Shown one piece after another: positions 1 to 7,184 of a stretch of 64,000 nucleotides of DNA (its first letter is position 1; every line of letters starts with the position of its first letter). Source of the stretch: Streptomyces sp. ITFR-16 (GTDB lineage Bacteria; Actinomycetota; Actinomycetes; Streptomycetales; Streptomycetaceae); contig NZ_CP134609.1 of the NCBI RefSeq assembly GCF_031844705.1, positions 4,340,001-4,404,000 of the forward strand. The letters run 5' to 3'. Position numbers and translations under genes: made by a program. The notes below the pieces were generated by a model. That model saw only the letters and a program-made list of their open reading frames with translations. It was not told the origin of the DNA and did no database searches.

Positions 1-1
1 C

Positions 2-115
2 GCGGAGTCGACCATCAAGACCCATGTGAGCCGCATCCTGGTCAAGCTCGGTCTGCGCGACCGCACCCAGGCCGCGGTGTTCGCCTACGAGGCCCGGCTG
101 GTCACGCCCTCCTGA
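2..115 (+). CDS. LuxR-type response regulator, C-terminal end only
   Basis: The first 38 codons of the window read through to a TGA and encode the end of a LuxR/NarL helix-turn-helix. The stretch STIKTHVSRILVKLGLRDR is the recognition helix and dimer helix typical of the family, followed by the usual RTQAAVFAYE tail. The gene is cut by the left edge, so the receiver domain and any partner kinase are not visible. The family binds promoter DNA after phosphorylation; the target here is unknown. Confidence 0.85.
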   Translation, partial: AESTIKTHVSRILVKLGLRDRTQAAVFAYEARLVTPS

Positions 116-160
116 GACGGCCGGTCCCCGGCAGGGCTGGCCCGGGCGCGGGCGGCCGGT

Positions 161-166
161 TAGCGT
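161..166 (+). promoter_or_regulatory. possible -10 box of the P450 gene
   Basis: TAGCGT lies 6 bases before the P450 ATG, and no Shine-Dalgarno sequence fits between them. The transcript may therefore start at or next to the start codon (leaderless). No convincing -35 box is seen, so the call is tentative. Confidence 0.3.
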
Positions 167-172
167 CGCTCC

Positions 173-1408
173 ATGGACCAGCCCACGCGTACCGCCCCCG
201 GACCCGACGCCCCGTTCGACCCCTGGTCAGCGGCGTTCGTCGCCGATCCGTACCCCGCCTACGAGGAGCTGCGGGCCACCGGCCGGGCGCACTGGTTCGA
301 GCCGACCGGCCAGTGGCTCGTCCCGCACTACGCCGATGTCTCGGCGCTGCTGCGCGACCGGCGGCTGGGCCGGACGTATCTGCACCGGTTCACACACGAG
401 GAGTTCGGCCGCACGCCGCCGCCGCCCGAGCACGAGCCCTTCGAGACGCTCAACGGGCAGGGGCTGCTGGACCTCGAACCGCCGGACCACACCCGCATCC
501 GACGGCTGGTCTCCAAGGCGTTCACCCCGCGCACCGTCGAGCAGCTCGTCCCGGCCGTGCGGCGGCTGGCCGCCGGACTGGTCGACGACTTCGTCGCCGA
601 GGGCGGCGGCGATCTGCTCACGGCGGTCGCCGAGCCGCTGCCCGTCGCCGTCATCGCCGAGATGCTCGGCATCCCGGAGTCCGACCGGGCCCCGCTGCGG
701 CCCTGGTCGGCCGCGATCTGCGGGATGTTCGAGCTCAATCCGTCCGAGGAGACGGCCCGCGCCGCCGTCCGCGCCTCCCTGGACTTCTCCGCCTATCTGC
801 GCGAACTGATCGCCGAGCGGCGCGCGAACCCGGGCACGGACCTGATCTCCGCGCTCGTCGCCGCCCACGACGAGGGCGAGCGGCTGACCGAGCAGGAGAT
901 GGTCTCCACCTGCGTCCTGCTGCTGAACGCGGGCCACGAGGCGACGGTCAACACCACCGCGAACGGCTGGTGGACCCTGCTGCGCCACCCCGAGCAGCTG
1001 GCCGCCCTGCGGGCCGACCCCGGGCTGCTGTCCACCGCGGTGGAGGAGCTGATGCGCTACGACACCCCGCTCCAGATGTTCGAGCGCTGGGTCCTGGACG
1101 ACATCGAGATCGACGGCACGGTCATCCCGCGCGGTTCGGAGGTCGCCCTGCTCTTCGGCTCCGCCAACCGCGACCCGGCCCGCTTCACCGCCCCGGACAC
1201 CCTGGACCTCGCCCGCGCGGACAACCCCCACATCACCTTCGGCGCCGGCATCCACTTCTGTCTGGGCGCGCCGCTGGCCCGGGTCGAGCTGACCACCTCT
1301 TTCGGCGAACTCCTGCGCAAGGCACCCGCCCTGCGCCTGGCCGCCGAACCGGAGTGGAAGCCGGGCTATGTCATCAGGGGCGTGAAGGAGCTGCGCGTGG
1401 AGGTGTGA
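173..1408 (+). CDS. cytochrome P450
   Basis: This is a soluble bacterial class I P450 of normal length (411 residues) that would hydroxylate or epoxidise a small molecule using electrons from a ferredoxin. The heme-binding loop FGAGIHFCLGAPLAR has its axial Cys near residue 363. The K-helix ExxR is at about 292-295. The I-helix reads AGHEAT at 253-258, so the usual proton-relay Thr position is Ala followed by Thr, a variation also known from P450eryF-type enzymes. No ferredoxin or reductase gene is adjacent, so redox partners must come from elsewhere. The ATG follows a TAGCGT box closely and has no Shine-Dalgarno sequence. Substrate cannot be told from sequence. Confidence 0.95.
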   Translation: MDQPTRTAPGPDAPFDPWSAAFVADPYPAYEELRATGRAHWFEPTGQWLVPHYADVSALLRDRRLGRTYLHRFTHEEFGRTPPPPEHEPFETLNGQGLLDLEPPDHTRIRRLVSKAFTPRTVEQLVPAVRRLAAGLVDDFVAEGGGDLLTAVAEPLPVAVIAEMLGIPESDRAPLRPWSAAICGMFELNPSEETARAAVRASLDFSAYLRELIAERRANPGTDLISALVAAHDEGERLTEQEMVSTCVLLLNAGHEATVNTTANGWWTLLRHPEQLAALRADPGLLSTAVEELMRYDTPLQMFERWVLDDIEIDGTVIPRGSEVALLFGSANRDPARFTAPDTLDLARADNPHITFGAGIHFCLGAPLARVELTTSFGELLRKAPALRLAAEPEWKPGYVIRGVKELRVEV

Positions 1409-1412
1409 GGAC

Positions 1413-1446
1413 CGGGGCGGGCGGCCCCCTCTGCCCGCCCGCCCCG
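1413..1446. terminator. bidirectional terminator between P450 and ABC permease
   Basis: An inverted repeat pairs GGGGCGGGCGG (1414-1424) with CCGCCCGCCCC (1435-1445), with one more pair at each outer end. It lies between two convergent genes and has no T-run, as is common for Streptomyces terminators. Confidence 0.6.
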
Positions 1447-1486
1447 CTCCTCGGCCTGCGGGACGGCCTCAGCCCGTGAGGCCCCC

Positions 1487-3112
1487 TCAGGTCAGCAGGT
1501 CGCGCCGCCGCAGCGTCGCCAGGCCGCCTGCCACCAGTACGGCCGCGACCGCGGTGAGGAGCACCACCGGCCCCCACTCCATGCCCGCCCCCGGCAGCTT
1601 CGGGAGGTGGGTGAACGGCGACAGGTCCATGACGGGCTGCGGGAGATCCAGGACGGGGCCGATCCAGCCGAGCGCCAGGCAGAGCCCGGTCAGCCCCCAG
1701 CCGGCCGCGGCGGCCTTCGGCAGTGCCCCGTACAGCAGGACCGTCGTCCCGCCCAGGAGCCAGACAGCGGGCAGTTGCACCAGGGAGGCGCCGAGCACGG
1801 CGGGGAGTCCGTGTCCGTACCCCGCCGCCAGGCCGAGGCCGCCGGCCGCCATGATCAGGGTCGCGCCGCCGAAGGCCATGAGCAGATGGCCGGCCGCCCA
1901 GGCGGTCCGGCCGACTCCGGCCGCGAGCACCGGCTCCGCGCGCTGGGCCGTCTCCTCGCCGTGCAGCCGCAGCACCGAGGAGACGATGTACAGCGCCGCC
2001 ACCGTGCCGAGCACGGAGACCATCGAGGCGAGGAACGCGTCCGTGAGTCCGGACTGCCCGCCCATCCGCTCGAAGATCTCCTTGGTCTTCTCGTTGTCCC
2101 CGACGAGATCGGCCGCCCCACCGGTCAGTCCGCCGAAGACGAAGCCGACCACGGCGAACGACACCGTCCACCCCAGGAGCGCCCCGCGCTGGAGGCGCAC
2201 CGCGAGACCGAAGGCGGTGGAGATCCGGCCCCGGGCGGGCCCCGGCCGCGTCGCCAGGAAGCTCATGCCGACATCGCGGCGCCCGGCCAGCGCGTAGGCC
2301 GCGGCGCACTGCACGGCCGCGGCGCCGGCGACCAGGAGGAGCACCCACCAGCGCTCGGCGGCGTACGGCCGCACGTTCTCCGCCCAGCCGAGGGGGGAGA
2401 GCCAGGTGAGGACGGACGAGCCGTCGTCCGTCGCGGAGTCGCCCGCCGCCTTCAGGACGAACGCGGCACCGATCACCGCCGAGGTCAGCCCCTTCGCGAG
2501 CCGCGCGCTCTCGGTGAACTGCGCGGCGATCGCGGCGGTGCAGGCGAAGAGCGCGCCGACCCCGGCGACGGCCGACGCGAGCGCCCAGGCACCGGCGCCG
2601 CCCGCACCGGACCCGGTCATCCCGGCCACGATCACCAGGGCCAGCGCCGCGTTGGCGACGAGGGCGGCGAGCAGCGCGGCGGTGAGCGGGGCGCGGCGCC
2701 CCACCATGGCGGAGGAGAGCATCTCCTGACGCCCCGTCTCCTCTTCCTCCCTGGTGTGCCGCACGACGACGATCAGGCTCATCACCGCGGCCAGTGCGGC
2801 GCCGAAGGCGACCATGCGCCAGCTGACGAGTCCGCCGACGGAGTCGCCGAACACGGGGCCGTACATCGCGCGCACCGAGCTGTTGCCGTTCATCGACGCG
2901 GCGAGCTCGGCGCGGTCCGCGGCCGTCGTGTACAGCGAGGAGATGGACTTCCCGACGGAGGAGAAGGATCCGCCGAGCACGATCACCCAGACCGGCATGA
3001 TGATCCGGTCCCGTCGCAGGGCGAGCCTCAGCAGGGTCCAGGTGCCCGTCAGCTGCCCGGACCCGGACCTGCGTCGCGCGCCGGCCGCGGTCGTCATCGT
3101 CATGGCCGTCAT
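1487..3112 (-). CDS. ABC-2 type exporter, polytopic permease
   Basis: A 541-residue membrane protein made of two similar multi-helix halves, as in the large fused ABC-2 permeases of actinobacteria (TipC/DrrB-like antibiotic or lipid exporters). Long hydrophobic runs are spread over the whole length, and the C-terminus ends in a short basic tail. The ATG at 3112 overlaps the stop of the upstream ATPase gene by 4 bases (ATGA), so the two are translationally coupled. The reading frame stays open further upstream but only as a shadow of the ATPase gene. Together with the ATPase and the divergent regulator it forms a drug-efflux-like unit; the substrate is unknown. Confidence 0.9.
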   Translation of the reverse strand: MTAMTMTTAAGARRRSGSGQLTGTWTLLRLALRRDRIIMPVWVIVLGGSFSSVGKSISSLYTTAADRAELAASMNGNSSVRAMYGPVFGDSVGGLVSWRMVAFGAALAAVMSLIVVVRHTREEEETGRQEMLSSAMVGRRAPLTAALLAALVANAALALVIVAGMTGSGAGGAGAWALASAVAGVGALFACTAAIAAQFTESARLAKGLTSAVIGAAFVLKAAGDSATDDGSSVLTWLSPLGWAENVRPYAAERWWVLLLVAGAAAVQCAAAYALAGRRDVGMSFLATRPGPARGRISTAFGLAVRLQRGALLGWTVSFAVVGFVFGGLTGGAADLVGDNEKTKEIFERMGGQSGLTDAFLASMVSVLGTVAALYIVSSVLRLHGEETAQRAEPVLAAGVGRTAWAAGHLLMAFGGATLIMAAGGLGLAAGYGHGLPAVLGASLVQLPAVWLLGGTTVLLYGALPKAAAAGWGLTGLCLALGWIGPVLDLPQPVMDLSPFTHLPKLPGAGMEWGPVVLLTAVAAVLVAGGLATLRRRDLLT

Positions 3113-4035
3113 CGCGCCGCCACCCCCGCGTCCCGGCCCGCTTCCTGACCGGCGTCCGCCGTGTAGTGCCGCAGGAAGAGCTCCTCCAGCGTGGGCGGGG
3201 TGCTGGTCAGCGACCGGACCCCGGACGCGGAGAGCGACTTGAGGACGGCGTCCAGCTTGTCCGTGTCGACCTGGAGCGAGACCCGCCGCCCCCGGATGTC
3301 GAGGCCGTGCACCCCCGGCAGCTGTGCCAGGCCGCCCGGATCGGCCACCAGCTCGGCGCTGATGTTCGTCCGCGTCAGATGGCGCAGGCCGGCGAGCGAG
3401 CCGGACTCCACGGTCCGCCCCTGGCGGATGATGCTGACGCGGTCGCAGAGCGACTCGACCTCGCTGAGGATGTGGCTGGAGAGCAGGACCGTGCGCCCCC
3501 GGTCGCGCTCCTCGGCGACGCAGCTCTGGAAGACCTCCTCCATCAGCGGGTCGAGCCCGCTGGTCGGCTCGTCGAGGATCAGCAGGTCCACATCGGAGGC
3601 GAACGCGGCCACCAGGGCCACCTTCTGACGGTTGCCCTTCGAGTACGTCCGCCCCTTCTTGGTCGGGTCGAGCTCGAACCGTTCCACGAGGTCGGCGCGG
3701 CGGGTGTCGTCCAGGCCGCCGCGCAGCCGCCCGTACAGGTCGATCACCTCGCCGCCGGAGAGGTTCCGCCACAGCGTGACGTCCCCGGGGACGTAGGCCA
3801 CGCGCCGGTGCAGGTCCACCGCGTCGCGCCAGGGGTCGCGGCCGAGTAGCTGGGCGGCGCCGGAGTCGGCCCGCAGCAGGCCCAGCAGGACCCGGATGGT
3901 GGTGGACTTCCCCGATCCGTTCGGCCCGAGAAAGCCGTGGACCTCACCCGACTCGACGGTCAGGTCGAGCCCGTCCAGCGCATGCGTCCGGCCGAACGAC
4001 TTGTGCAGTCCGGCCACGGTGATTGCCTTCGTCAT
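3109..4035 (-). CDS. ABC exporter ATP-binding protein
   Basis: A 308-residue ATPase of the DrrA/CcmA type that would drive the permease encoded just downstream. Walker A is GPNGSGKST at 37-45, the signature is the degenerate YSKGNRQKV usual in this branch, and Walker B is LLILDEPTSGLDP. The C-terminal third is the extra domain typical of drug-exporter ATPases. The ATG at 4035 has no visible Shine-Dalgarno sequence and sits about 12 bases after a TAGCGT -10 box, so the mRNA is nearly leaderless. Expression is probably controlled by the divergent regulator through the palindrome at 4055-4072. Confidence 0.95.
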   Translation of the reverse strand: MTKAITVAGLHKSFGRTHALDGLDLTVESGEVHGFLGPNGSGKSTTIRVLLGLLRADSGAAQLLGRDPWRDAVDLHRRVAYVPGDVTLWRNLSGGEVIDLYGRLRGGLDDTRRADLVERFELDPTKKGRTYSKGNRQKVALVAAFASDVDLLILDEPTSGLDPLMEEVFQSCVAEERDRGRTVLLSSHILSEVESLCDRVSIIRQGRTVESGSLAGLRHLTRTNISAELVADPGGLAQLPGVHGLDIRGRRVSLQVDTDKLDAVLKSLSASGVRSLTSTPPTLEELFLRHYTADAGQEAGRDAGVAAR

Positions 4036-4054
4036 GATTCTGAACGTACGCTAC

Positions 4055-4072
4055 TTTCACAAACTTGTGAAA
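4055..4072. promoter_or_regulatory. operator palindrome between ABC exporter and regulator genes
   Basis: TTTCACAA-AC-TTGTGAAA is a perfect 8-base inverted repeat with a 2-base centre. On the minus strand it lies exactly in the spacer between TTAATT (4071-4076) and TAGCGT (4048-4053), a plausible promoter of the exporter. On the plus strand it precedes a TATAAA box at 4084-4089. It is therefore placed to block both divergent promoters when bound by the adjacent MarR/GbsR-like protein. Confidence 0.75.
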
Positions 4073-4140
4073 TTAAGGAAGCGTATAAACTCGCATGAGT
4101 GACAGACCCGGGCCAGGTGCGCAGGAAGAACGAGGGGCCG

Positions 4141-4698
4141 ATGAGCAGCGAATCCGCAGAGGGCGCACGCGAGCCGCAGGACGCCGTCCAGGGGAGCGCG
4201 GGAAGGGACGCGGAGGCGGTCTCGCGGTTCGTCGAGCGGTTCGCGTCCGAGATGACCGAGGCGGGCATGCAGCGGATGGCGTCCCGGGTCTTCGCGGCGC
4301 TCCTCGCCGACGACGACGCCTCGATGACCTCGGCGGAGCTCGCCCTGGCCCTCCAGATCAGCCCGGCCGCCGTGTCCGGCGCGATCAACTACCTCACGCA
4401 GGTCAGCATGGTCGGCCGCGAGCGGGACCCGGGCTCGCGCCGGGACCGCTACCGCCTGCACAACGAGATCTGGTACACCACCTTCGCCAGCCGCGACCAG
4501 GTCCTCACCCGCTGGGAGCGCACCCTCAAGGAGGGCGCCCGCACCCTGGGCGAACACACCCCGGCCGGCGCCCGGCTGGCCGAGACGGCGGCGTTCTTCG
4601 AGTTCCTGCAGAGTGAGCTGGGCGCCCTGATGGGCCGCTGGGAGGAGCACCGCAAGACCCTCGACCTGCCGGTGGCCGAGGAGTCGCGGGGGGTCTGA
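4141..4698 (+). CDS. MarR/GbsR-family transcriptional regulator
   Basis: A 185-residue winged-helix regulator, probably the repressor of the divergent ABC exporter. The helix-turn-helix covers MTSAELALALQISPAAVSGA, followed by the wing GRERDPGSRRDRYRL, and the C-terminal half is helical and likely dimerises. I chose the ATG at 4141 because GAGGGG lies 6 bases before it. An in-frame GTG at 4099 would add 14 residues but lacks a ribosome-binding site. It transcribes away from the exporter across a short gap with a perfect palindrome, the classical arrangement for an autoregulated efflux repressor. Confidence 0.85.
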   Translation: MSSESAEGAREPQDAVQGSAGRDAEAVSRFVERFASEMTEAGMQRMASRVFAALLADDDASMTSAELALALQISPAAVSGAINYLTQVSMVGRERDPGSRRDRYRLHNEIWYTTFASRDQVLTRWERTLKEGARTLGEHTPAGARLAETAAFFEFLQSELGALMGRWEEHRKTLDLPVAEESRGV

Positions 4699-4703
4699 CG
4701 GCT

Positions 4704-4732
4704 CCGCCCGGCGGCGCTCCGCGTGCGGGCGG
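4704..4732. terminator. weak inverted repeat between convergent genes
   Basis: CCGCCCG (4704-4710) pairs with CGGGCGG (4726-4732) around a 15-base loop. It lies between the end of the regulator and the end of the kinase-like gene. The stem is only 7 pairs, so its role as a terminator is uncertain. Confidence 0.35.
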
Positions 4733-4744
4733 ACCCGGCCCGCG

Positions 4745-5605
4745 CTACCCCTGGGCCGTCACCGGAAGCACCAGCCCCCACGCCCCCGCCCGTACCGTCC
4801 ACGTCCGGGTCCGCACCGGGCCGCCGACCTGTATGTCCGCGCGGTAGCGGAAGTCAGCGCCGGAGACCGTGACGGCCTTGGCCTCCGTGGTGACCGGGGC
4901 GCCGTCCGGGGCGTGGATCGTCACCTCGGCCAGCCCCTCGTCGCCGCAGCGGGAGGTCACCGTCACCGAGGCGACCGGGCGGTCCAGGTCGTTCAGGACG
5001 ATGCCGTCGGCCTCGACGCGCAGCCGGTGGGTGTGCGGGGCGGCGGGCGGGTCCGAGGGGGCCGGGCGGACCAGGGTGCGGACCAGGGAGCGGCAGGTGT
5101 CCCAGACCGCCGTGACGCCCGCGCGGTCCGCACGGGTGCCCGGGGCGCCGCTCAGGGCCGGGATGCGCAGAGCGCCGAGGACGACGCCGTCGCTGTCGTC
5201 CACCAGCAGGTCCAGCCGGCGCACCGCACCGTCCAGGGCCGTGCGCGCCGCCGCCACCGCGCCCGCCGGCACACCGAACGAGTGGGCGAGCTCCAGGGCC
5301 GCCGCCGCGCCGACCGGGATCAGCGAGAGCGCGCTCATGGCTGGTTCCCGCTCCCGGTGCAGCAGGGCCACGGCGCGCCGCAGCGCCCGGTCGTCACCGA
5401 TCACCACCGGCCGCCGGCCGCCCCGCCGGGACAGGGCGCGGGCGAACTCCCCGGGGCTGTCCGGGAGGCAGATTTTGGCGTGCGAACCAGCGCTGAGCAC
5501 GTCTTTCGCGATCCGCACGGACTCGCCGTCCGTCCGGCGGGCGACCGGATCGATCACCACCAGCAAATGGGGCGCACCGTTACCGGGGGGCTGGGCAGCC
5601 GACAC
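4745..5605 (-). CDS. degenerate diacylglycerol-kinase-like protein
   Basis: A 286-residue protein with the overall plan of the DAGK catalytic family: an N-terminal HLLVVIDPVARR strand, a central nucleotide-binding segment and a C-terminal beta-rich half (VEADGIVLNDLDRPVASVTV). Members phosphorylate lipids. The usual GGDGT loop is replaced by VIGDDRAL, and the later GTxND segment by VGAAAALEL, so lipid kinase activity is doubtful. I chose the GTG at 5605 because GAAGGA lies about 6 bases before it; a TTG at 5638 would be 11 codons longer. It is transcribed divergently from purA across a structured gap. Confidence 0.7.
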   Translation of the reverse strand: MSAAQPPGNGAPHLLVVIDPVARRTDGESVRIAKDVLSAGSHAKICLPDSPGEFARALSRRGGRRPVVIGDDRALRRAVALLHREREPAMSALSLIPVGAAAALELAHSFGVPAGAVAAARTALDGAVRRLDLLVDDSDGVVLGALRIPALSGAPGTRADRAGVTAVWDTCRSLVRTLVRPAPSDPPAAPHTHRLRVEADGIVLNDLDRPVASVTVTSRCGDEGLAEVTIHAPDGAPVTTEAKAVTVSGADFRYRADIQVGGPVRTRTWTVRAGAWGLVLPVTAQG

Positions 5606-5639
5606 CTCGGTCCTTCCTCGGGTAGCATCTTGGTGCAAG

Positions 5640-5667
5640 AGCCCCTTGCGCTATTGCGCCAGGGGCT
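5640..5667. promoter_or_regulatory. hairpin in the purA upstream region
   Basis: AGCCCCT (5640-5646) pairs with AGGGGCT (5661-5667), and GCGC with GCGC inside it, around a TATT loop with one internal mismatch. It sits between divergent genes, where a simple terminator is not expected. It may be the first structure of the purA mRNA leader, because a TAGCAT box lies just upstream at 5623-5628. Confidence 0.5.
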
Positions 5668-5707
5668 TCGTCTATTCCGGGGCACCCGGTTCGACGGTTC
5701 AGGCTTT

Positions 5708-5737
5708 GCCGTACAGCGTCGTACGGCATGTACGACG
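5708..5737. promoter_or_regulatory. two overlapping, mutually exclusive inverted repeats before purA
   Basis: GCCGTAC (5708-5714) can pair with GTACGGC (5721-5727). CGTCGTAC (5717-5724) can instead pair with GTACGACG (5730-5737). The two stems share bases 5717-5727, so only one can form at a time. This could be an RNA switch or a pair of overlapping protein-binding palindromes. Confidence 0.5.
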
Positions 5738-5791
5738 TTTGCGTACGCCCCCTGACCTTGGACATGCCCCGCCCGGAAGGGGTGTACGCCT

Positions 5792-7075
5792 GTGCCCGCA
5801 CTTGTGCTGCTCGGTGCTCAGTGGGGTGACGAGGGCAAGGGAAAGGCCACCGACCTCCTCGGTGGATCCGTGGACTATGTGGTGCGCTACCAGGGCGGCA
5901 ACAATGCCGGCCACACGGTGGTCGTCGGTGACCAGAAGTACGCACTGCATCTCCTCCCCTCCGGAATCCTTTCACCGGGGTGTACCCCGGTCATCGGTAA
6001 CGGTGTCGTCGTCGACCCGGCGGTCCTGCTCTCCGAGCTGAGTGGGCTGAACGACCGCGGCGTGGACACGTCCAAGCTGCTGATCAGCGGTAACGCTCAT
6101 TTGATCACCCCGTACAACGTCACCGTCGACAAGGTGACGGAACGCTTCCTCGGGAAGCGCAAGATCGGCACGACCGGGCGCGGCATCGGCCCGACGTACG
6201 CCGACAAGATCAACCGGGTCGGCATCCGCGTCCAGGACCTCTACGACGAGTCGATCCTGGAGCAGAAGGTCGAGGCGGCCCTGGAGCAGAAGAACCAGCT
6301 TCTGGCCAAGGTCTTCAACCGGCGGGCCATCGAGGCCGGCAAGGTCGTCGAGGACATGCTCCAGTACGCGGAGCAGATCAAGCCCTTCGTCGCCGACACC
6401 TCGCTGATCCTGAACGACGCCATCGACGCGGGCAAGGTCGTCCTCTTCGAGGGCGGTCAGGGCACGCTGCTCGACGTCGACCACGGCACGTACCCCTTCG
6501 TCACCTCGTCGAACCCGACCGCGGGCGGCGCCTGCACCGGTGCCGGCGTGGGTCCGACCAAGATCAGCCGGGTCATCGGCATCCTCAAGGCCTACACCAC
6601 CCGCGTCGGCGCCGGCCCGTTCCCGACGGAGCTGCTCGACGAGGACGGCGAGGCGCTGCGCCGGATCGGTGGCGAGCGCGGTGTCACCACCGGCCGTGAC
6701 CGCCGCTGCGGCTGGTTCGACGCCCCGATCGCGCGGTACGCGACCCGGGTCAACGGCCTGACCGACTTCTTCCTCACCAAGCTCGACGTCCTCACCGGCT
6801 GGGAGCAGATCCCGGTCTGCGTGGCGTACGAGATCGACGGGAAGCGCGTCGAGGAGCTGCCCTACAACCAGACCGACTTCCACCACGCGAAGCCGATCTA
6901 CGAGAACCTGCCGGGCTGGTCCGAGGACATCACCAAGGCCAAGACGTTCTCCGACCTGCCGAAGAACGCGCAGGCGTACGTGAAGGCGCTGGAGGAGATG
7001 TCCGGCGCCCCGATCTCCGCTATCGGCGTCGGCCCCGGCCGGACCGAGACCATCGAGATCAACTCCTTCCTGTAG
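5792..7075 (+). CDS. purA: adenylosuccinate synthetase
   Basis: PurA joins IMP and aspartate using GTP, the first committed step from IMP to AMP, in the cytoplasm. The 427-residue length is normal. The N-terminal GTP loop GAQWGDEGKGK is at 8-18, followed by GGNNAGHTVV, GRGIGPTYADK and the C-terminal GVGPGRTETI. The start is the GTG at 5792, preceded by GGAAGGGG. The gene stands alone, with a structured leader upstream and a strong hairpin downstream, so it is probably monocistronic. Confidence 0.98.
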   Translation: MPALVLLGAQWGDEGKGKATDLLGGSVDYVVRYQGGNNAGHTVVVGDQKYALHLLPSGILSPGCTPVIGNGVVVDPAVLLSELSGLNDRGVDTSKLLISGNAHLITPYNVTVDKVTERFLGKRKIGTTGRGIGPTYADKINRVGIRVQDLYDESILEQKVEAALEQKNQLLAKVFNRRAIEAGKVVEDMLQYAEQIKPFVADTSLILNDAIDAGKVVLFEGGQGTLLDVDHGTYPFVTSSNPTAGGACTGAGVGPTKISRVIGILKAYTTRVGAGPFPTELLDEDGEALRRIGGERGVTTGRDRRCGWFDAPIARYATRVNGLTDFFLTKLDVLTGWEQIPVCVAYEIDGKRVEELPYNQTDFHHAKPIYENLPGWSEDITKAKTFSDLPKNAQAYVKALEEMSGAPISAIGVGPGRTETIEINSFL

Positions 7076-7129
7076 GCCGCTGCTTGCGGGCAGCCGCCTG
7101 CGAGCGGCCGGGAAGAGCGAAGAGCAGCC

Positions 7130-7163
7130 GGAAGGGCCGGGGCGCGTGCGCCCCGGCCCTTCC
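7130..7163. terminator. strong bidirectional terminator after purA
   Basis: GGAAGGGCCGGGGCGC (7130-7145) is followed after two bases by its exact complement (7148-7163), a 16-pair stem whose innermost pairs must open to form a loop. It separates purA from the convergent PstS-like gene. Confidence 0.85.
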
Positions 7164-7184
7164 CTGTGCCCGGACTGCCCGGAC

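Noticed and set aside
227..1255. Long open frame on the minus strand opposite the P450 gene
   Set aside because: It is a shadow of the P450 codon pattern in GC-rich DNA; the product is Arg/Gly/Val-rich and without domain features. The same applies to the many other long antisense frames in the window.
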